Assembly (NCBI GenBank): GCA_964520475.1
Contig: CAZFNS010000002.1
Location: forward strand, 121,888 to 185,887
Source: Ruminobacter sp964520475
Lineage (GTDB): Bacteria > Pseudomonadota > Gammaproteobacteria > Enterobacterales > Succinivibrionaceae
Length of the DNA stretch: 64,000 bases
Direction: 5' to 3'
In this document: positions 62,473 through 64,000 of the stretch, in pieces
Layout of the letters: every line of letters starts with the position of its first letter
Position numbering within the stretch: position 1 is the stretch's first letter
The notes under the pieces: generated by a model
The model's input: the letters and a program-made list of their open reading frames with translations, nothing else
Told to the model about the DNA's origin: nothing
Databases searched by the model: none
Translations under genes and position numbers: made by a program

Positions 62473-62701
62473 AGTTCAGGGGAAGACAGGACGTCGTCTC
62501 TCCGCAGGAAGCGGGCCCCGGGGCTCCGGGACAGGACTCCCGGCGACAGGACGCCGCGGTCAGGAAGCCGCACCCGGAACAGGGACGTTCCGTCCGGCCA
62601 TGGCCGACAAAGCCCCTCCGTCCTAAAGGGGCGGCCGGACAGATTTTGAAAGCGCTAAGGCAGACGCCGCGGGAAACATGGTTTCCCACGGCTTTTTCTT
62701 T
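62473..62701 (+). ncRNA. CsrB/RsmZ-like CsrA-sequestering small RNA
   Basis: About 230 nt. GGA motifs lie in the loops of successive hairpins: AGAC[AGGACGTC]GTCT at 62484; CCGC[AGGAA]GCGG at 62502; CCGGGA[CAGGAC]TCCCGG at 62526; CGGCG[ACAGGA]CGCCG at 62541 (shares three bases with the previous stem); GCGG[TCAGGAAG]CCGC at 62556; GGAAC[AGGGAC]GTTCC at 62576. A longer two-stem structure (GTCCGGCC at 62592 with GGCCGGAC at 62633) and an intrinsic terminator follow. This is the design of CsrB/CsrC/RsmY/RsmZ RNAs, which titrate the translational regulator CsrA. The 5' end is estimated. Confidence 0.8.
62666..62701 (+). terminator. Terminator of the CsrB-like RNA
   Basis: Stem GCCG-C-GGGAAAC / GTTTCCC-A-CGGC with loop ATG, followed by TTTTTCTTT. 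Confidence 0.88.
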
Positions 62702-62738
62702 GTCCCGCGGAGCGGCCCGCCCGGATTTCCGCGCGCGC

Positions 62739-62843
62739 AAAAAAAACCCGCCCTCGCGGGCGGGCGTGCAAACTCGGCACGGTTGCTTTAACTTTTCTAT
62801 TGGAGGTTTAATATGTCCCGGCTGGGCTTTCCCCATCGGTTAT
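62739..62843 (-). ncRNA. Putative small RNA A (about 105 nt), anti-Shine-Dalgarno motif
   Basis: Minus-strand unit bounded by a consensus promoter and an intrinsic terminator (7-bp CCCGCCC/GGGCGGG stem, then eight T). It starts near ACCGATGGGGAAAGCCC, a conserved 5' hairpin shared with RNA B, then has an AU-rich single-stranded stretch with AAACCUCCAAU, complementary to GGAGG ribosome sites. No open frame with a ribosome site is seen on this strand. A trans-acting regulatory RNA is inferred. Confidence 0.7.
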
Positions 62844-62847
62844 AATA

Positions 62848-62876
62848 ATTATACCGCATAAATGGTATATTGTCAA
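62848..62876 (-). promoter_or_regulatory. Consensus sigma70 promoter of small RNA A
   Basis: TTGACA (62871-62876), 17-base spacer, TATAAT (62848-62853), a perfect match in both hexamers. Confidence 0.88.
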
Positions 62877-62880
62877 CAGA

Positions 62881-63175
62881 AAAAACACTCCGTACAAAAT
62901 AATTTTCCGCCCGGGTACCGAGTATGCCCCGGCGCGGCGGCGGAACCTTCCCCTTGGGCCGGAAAGCGCCGCTCCGTCCCGCTCCCCGGGCATTCCCCCG
63001 GCGGCGCCGCCCGCGCGCTTCCGGCAGACGACCGGAAGCGGGGGCGGTCGTCATACCCCCGCGCCGCGCTTTCTCGCGAAGGAGATCCCGACCCCTGCGG
63101 ATAGACCCCGAAAACCGAATCTTACGCGGCTTCTTCTTTTTCCCGGGGACGGATCCGGCCCGGATTTCCGCGCGC
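62881..63175. other. Spacer between small RNA units A and B
   Basis: GC-rich, no gene supported. The first ~80 bases next to the promoter are strongly similar to the bases behind the RNA B promoter (about 63300-63380), showing that the whole unit was duplicated. Confidence 0.55.
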
Positions 63176-63265
63176 AAAAAAACCCGCTCTCACGGGCGGG
63201 GCAACTTGGGTTGATCTTAACTCAAAGATTTCGGATATTCCGACGGGGCTTTCCCCATCGGTTAT
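63176..63265 (-). ncRNA. Putative small RNA B (about 90 nt)
   Basis: Second unit. The 5' hairpin is a perfect 9-bp stem (CCGATGGGG-AAAG-CCCCGTCGG), conserved with RNA A. The middle is AU-rich and unrelated to RNA A (AAUCUUUGAGUUAAGAUCAA). The terminator has a CCCGC/GCGGG stem followed by seven T. No CCUCC motif. The variable middle between conserved ends suggests paralogous RNAs with different targets. Confidence 0.68.
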
Positions 63266-63269
63266 AATA

Positions 63270-63298
63270 ATTGTACCGTATATTTGGTATATTGTCAA
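63270..63298 (-). promoter_or_regulatory. Sigma70 promoter of small RNA B
   Basis: TTGACA (63293-63298), 17-base spacer, TACAAT (63270-63275), one mismatch from consensus. Confidence 0.85.
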
Positions 63299-63300
63299 CA

Positions 63301-63604
63301 AAACAAACACTCCGCACAAAATAATTTTTCGCCCGGGCCCCGAGTACACCCCGGCGAGGCGGCGGAACCTTCCCTCGGGGCCGGCAAACTCCGGTTCGTT
63401 TCGCTCTCCCGGCATTTCCGCGGCCGCGCTGCCCGCCGTTCCCGGCGGTATGGGCAAAGTTTCCCCGCCCCCGCATCCCTTCGCGGCGCCAAGCGTCCGC
63501 CGGGCGGATCCGCCCGCGGCCGTACCGGGACCCCTCCGGCCGCGAAATCTTTCGCGGCTTTTTCTTTAGCGCCGGAACAAAGCGCCCGCGGGGATCTCCC
63601 GCGC
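63301..63604. other. Spacer between small RNA units B and C
   Basis: No gene seen. It contains the second copy of the block behind the promoter and, at about 63538-63568, a plus-strand terminator-like hairpin (GCCGCGAAA / TTTCGCGGC, then TTTTTCTTT) similar to the end of the CsrB-like gene. Confidence 0.5.
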
Positions 63605-63688
63605 AAAAAAAAGCCTGCCGTCGCCGGCAGGCCGTAAACCCAAGGAGGTACACAAATGAGGAATCATGATTACCTTAACCCATAGTGT
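63605..63688 (-). ncRNA. Putative small RNA C (about 84 nt), perfect anti-Shine-Dalgarno motif
   Basis: Third unit. After the promoter comes an AU-rich stretch, then GUGUACCUCCUUGGG, which contains CCUCCUU, the complement of a full AAGGAGG ribosome site, and a terminator with an 8-bp stem (GCCUGCCG/CGGCAGGC) and eight T. It lacks the 5' hairpin shared by A and B. Confidence 0.68.
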
Positions 63689-63694
63689 ATAGAT

Positions 63695-63723
63695 ATTATA
63701 ACGACCATAAAATATAATGTCAA
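63695..63723 (-). promoter_or_regulatory. Consensus sigma70 promoter of small RNA C
   Basis: TTGACA (63718-63723), 17-base spacer, TATAAT (63695-63700), a perfect match. Confidence 0.88.
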
Positions 63724-63906
63724 CAACAAAAATGCTCCGCGCGATTTTTTTTGTCTTTCGCTCTTTCGGGACGGTAATTTACCCTCCCGGCGCCGGTTCT
63801 CCCCGTTGGGAGGGACGCGGCCAGGCCGCGCTTTTCCGGAAGCGGCACGGATCCTCCGGGTTCCGGGAAAAGAGCGCGTTTTTCTCAGTGAAATCGAAGA
63901 ATCCGG
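63724..63906. other. Non-coding stretch before the right-end repeats
   Basis: About 180 bases, no gene or clear signal seen. Confidence 0.4.
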
Positions 63907-64000
63907 GAGATTAAACCCGAACATTAAGAAATTAAACCGAGAATAGGAGAAATTAAATCGTAATCCAGAGAAGTTAAATCGTAATGCGGGGAAATCAAAC
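63907..64000. repeat. 21-bp tandem repeats at the window edge
   Basis: Four and a half head-to-tail units of 21 bp (starts 63907, 63928, 63949, 63970, 63991), each opening with GA(A/G)(A/G)TTAAA or a close variant and ending in a variable part. The period equals two DNA turns. The array runs out of the window, so total length and context are unknown. Confidence 0.75.

Noticed and set aside
62802..62844. Plus-strand mini-ORF MSRLGFPHRL with a GGAGG site, and MRNHDYLNP at 63655 with AAGGAGG, read as leader peptides
   Set aside because: The promoters and T-tracts of these units run on the opposite strand and no gene follows on the plus strand. The GGAGG is better read as the complement of an anti-Shine-Dalgarno motif, though leader peptides are not excluded.

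Overview
The window is a GC-rich proteobacterial chromosome segment carrying two 100-N scaffold gaps (5201-5300 and 19430-19529), so it probably comes from a draft or metagenome assembly. The order ruvA-ruvB-ybgC-tolQ-tolR-tolA-tolB-pal-cpoB followed by Lys/Val tRNAs, with aspS and yebC nearby and a CsrB-like RNA, points to Gammaproteobacteria. The molybdenum formate dehydrogenase locus suggests anaerobic or facultative growth. I cannot fix the family; a gut-associated lineage is only a guess.

Layout. 1-0.27 kb: start of pnp (minus strand). 0.4-13.9 kb: a minus-strand molybdenum block, mobB, MOSC-mogA fusion, modA, modB, modC, moeA, a second molybdopterin-binding gene, moaA, moaC, mobA, then a two-subunit NAD(P)-linked formate dehydrogenase. 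The Mod transporter brings in molybdate, the Moa/Mob/Moe/Mog proteins turn it into cofactor, and the dehydrogenase uses it. This block lies between rpsO (14.1 kb) and pnp, which are neighbours in many bacteria. 14.1-23.2 kb: rpsO, ruvC, five tRNAs (Lys, Val, Val, Lys, Lys) and the Tol-Pal envelope cluster coupled to ruvAB. 23.6-32.3 kb: rho, a Nudix hydrolase, mfd with a small exported protein, yebC and aspS. 32.7-36.0 kb: a TPR-GGDEF signalling protein.

36.1-52.9 kb is the accessory region. The DNA turns AT-rich from about 37.3 to 51.7 kb and holds a minus-strand operon with the gene set of a type 4 BREX phage-defence system: brxP (PAPS-reductase-like with ferredoxin-type clusters), brxC, pglZ and brxL. 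It is headed by an unfamiliar 1014-residue protein with an Mrr-type winged helix and ends with a 70-residue CxxC protein. A cysteine desulfurase follows on the same strand, the sulfur-donor role that DndA plays in DNA phosphorothioation. Upstream of the operon lies a frameshifted AbiEi-like antitoxin relic. No integrase or transposase was seen.

52.9-62.2 kb returns to GC-rich DNA: rimO, an aminotransferase, a TSCPD-domain protein, a large MscS/MscK-type channel, and a stand-alone adenine-N6 DNA methyltransferase with an N-terminal helix-turn-helix. 62.2-64.0 kb has no protein gene that I can support but is rich in RNA signals: a plus-strand CsrB/RsmZ-like RNA with GGA motifs in successive hairpin loops, then three minus-strand transcription units, each with a near-perfect sigma70 promoter (17-bp spacer) and an intrinsic terminator about 85-105 nt later. 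Two of the three carry anti-Shine-Dalgarno CCUCC motifs. The window ends in a 21-bp tandem repeat.

The most interesting parts are the sulfur-linked type 4 BREX island with its uncharacterised head protein, and the RNA locus at the right end.
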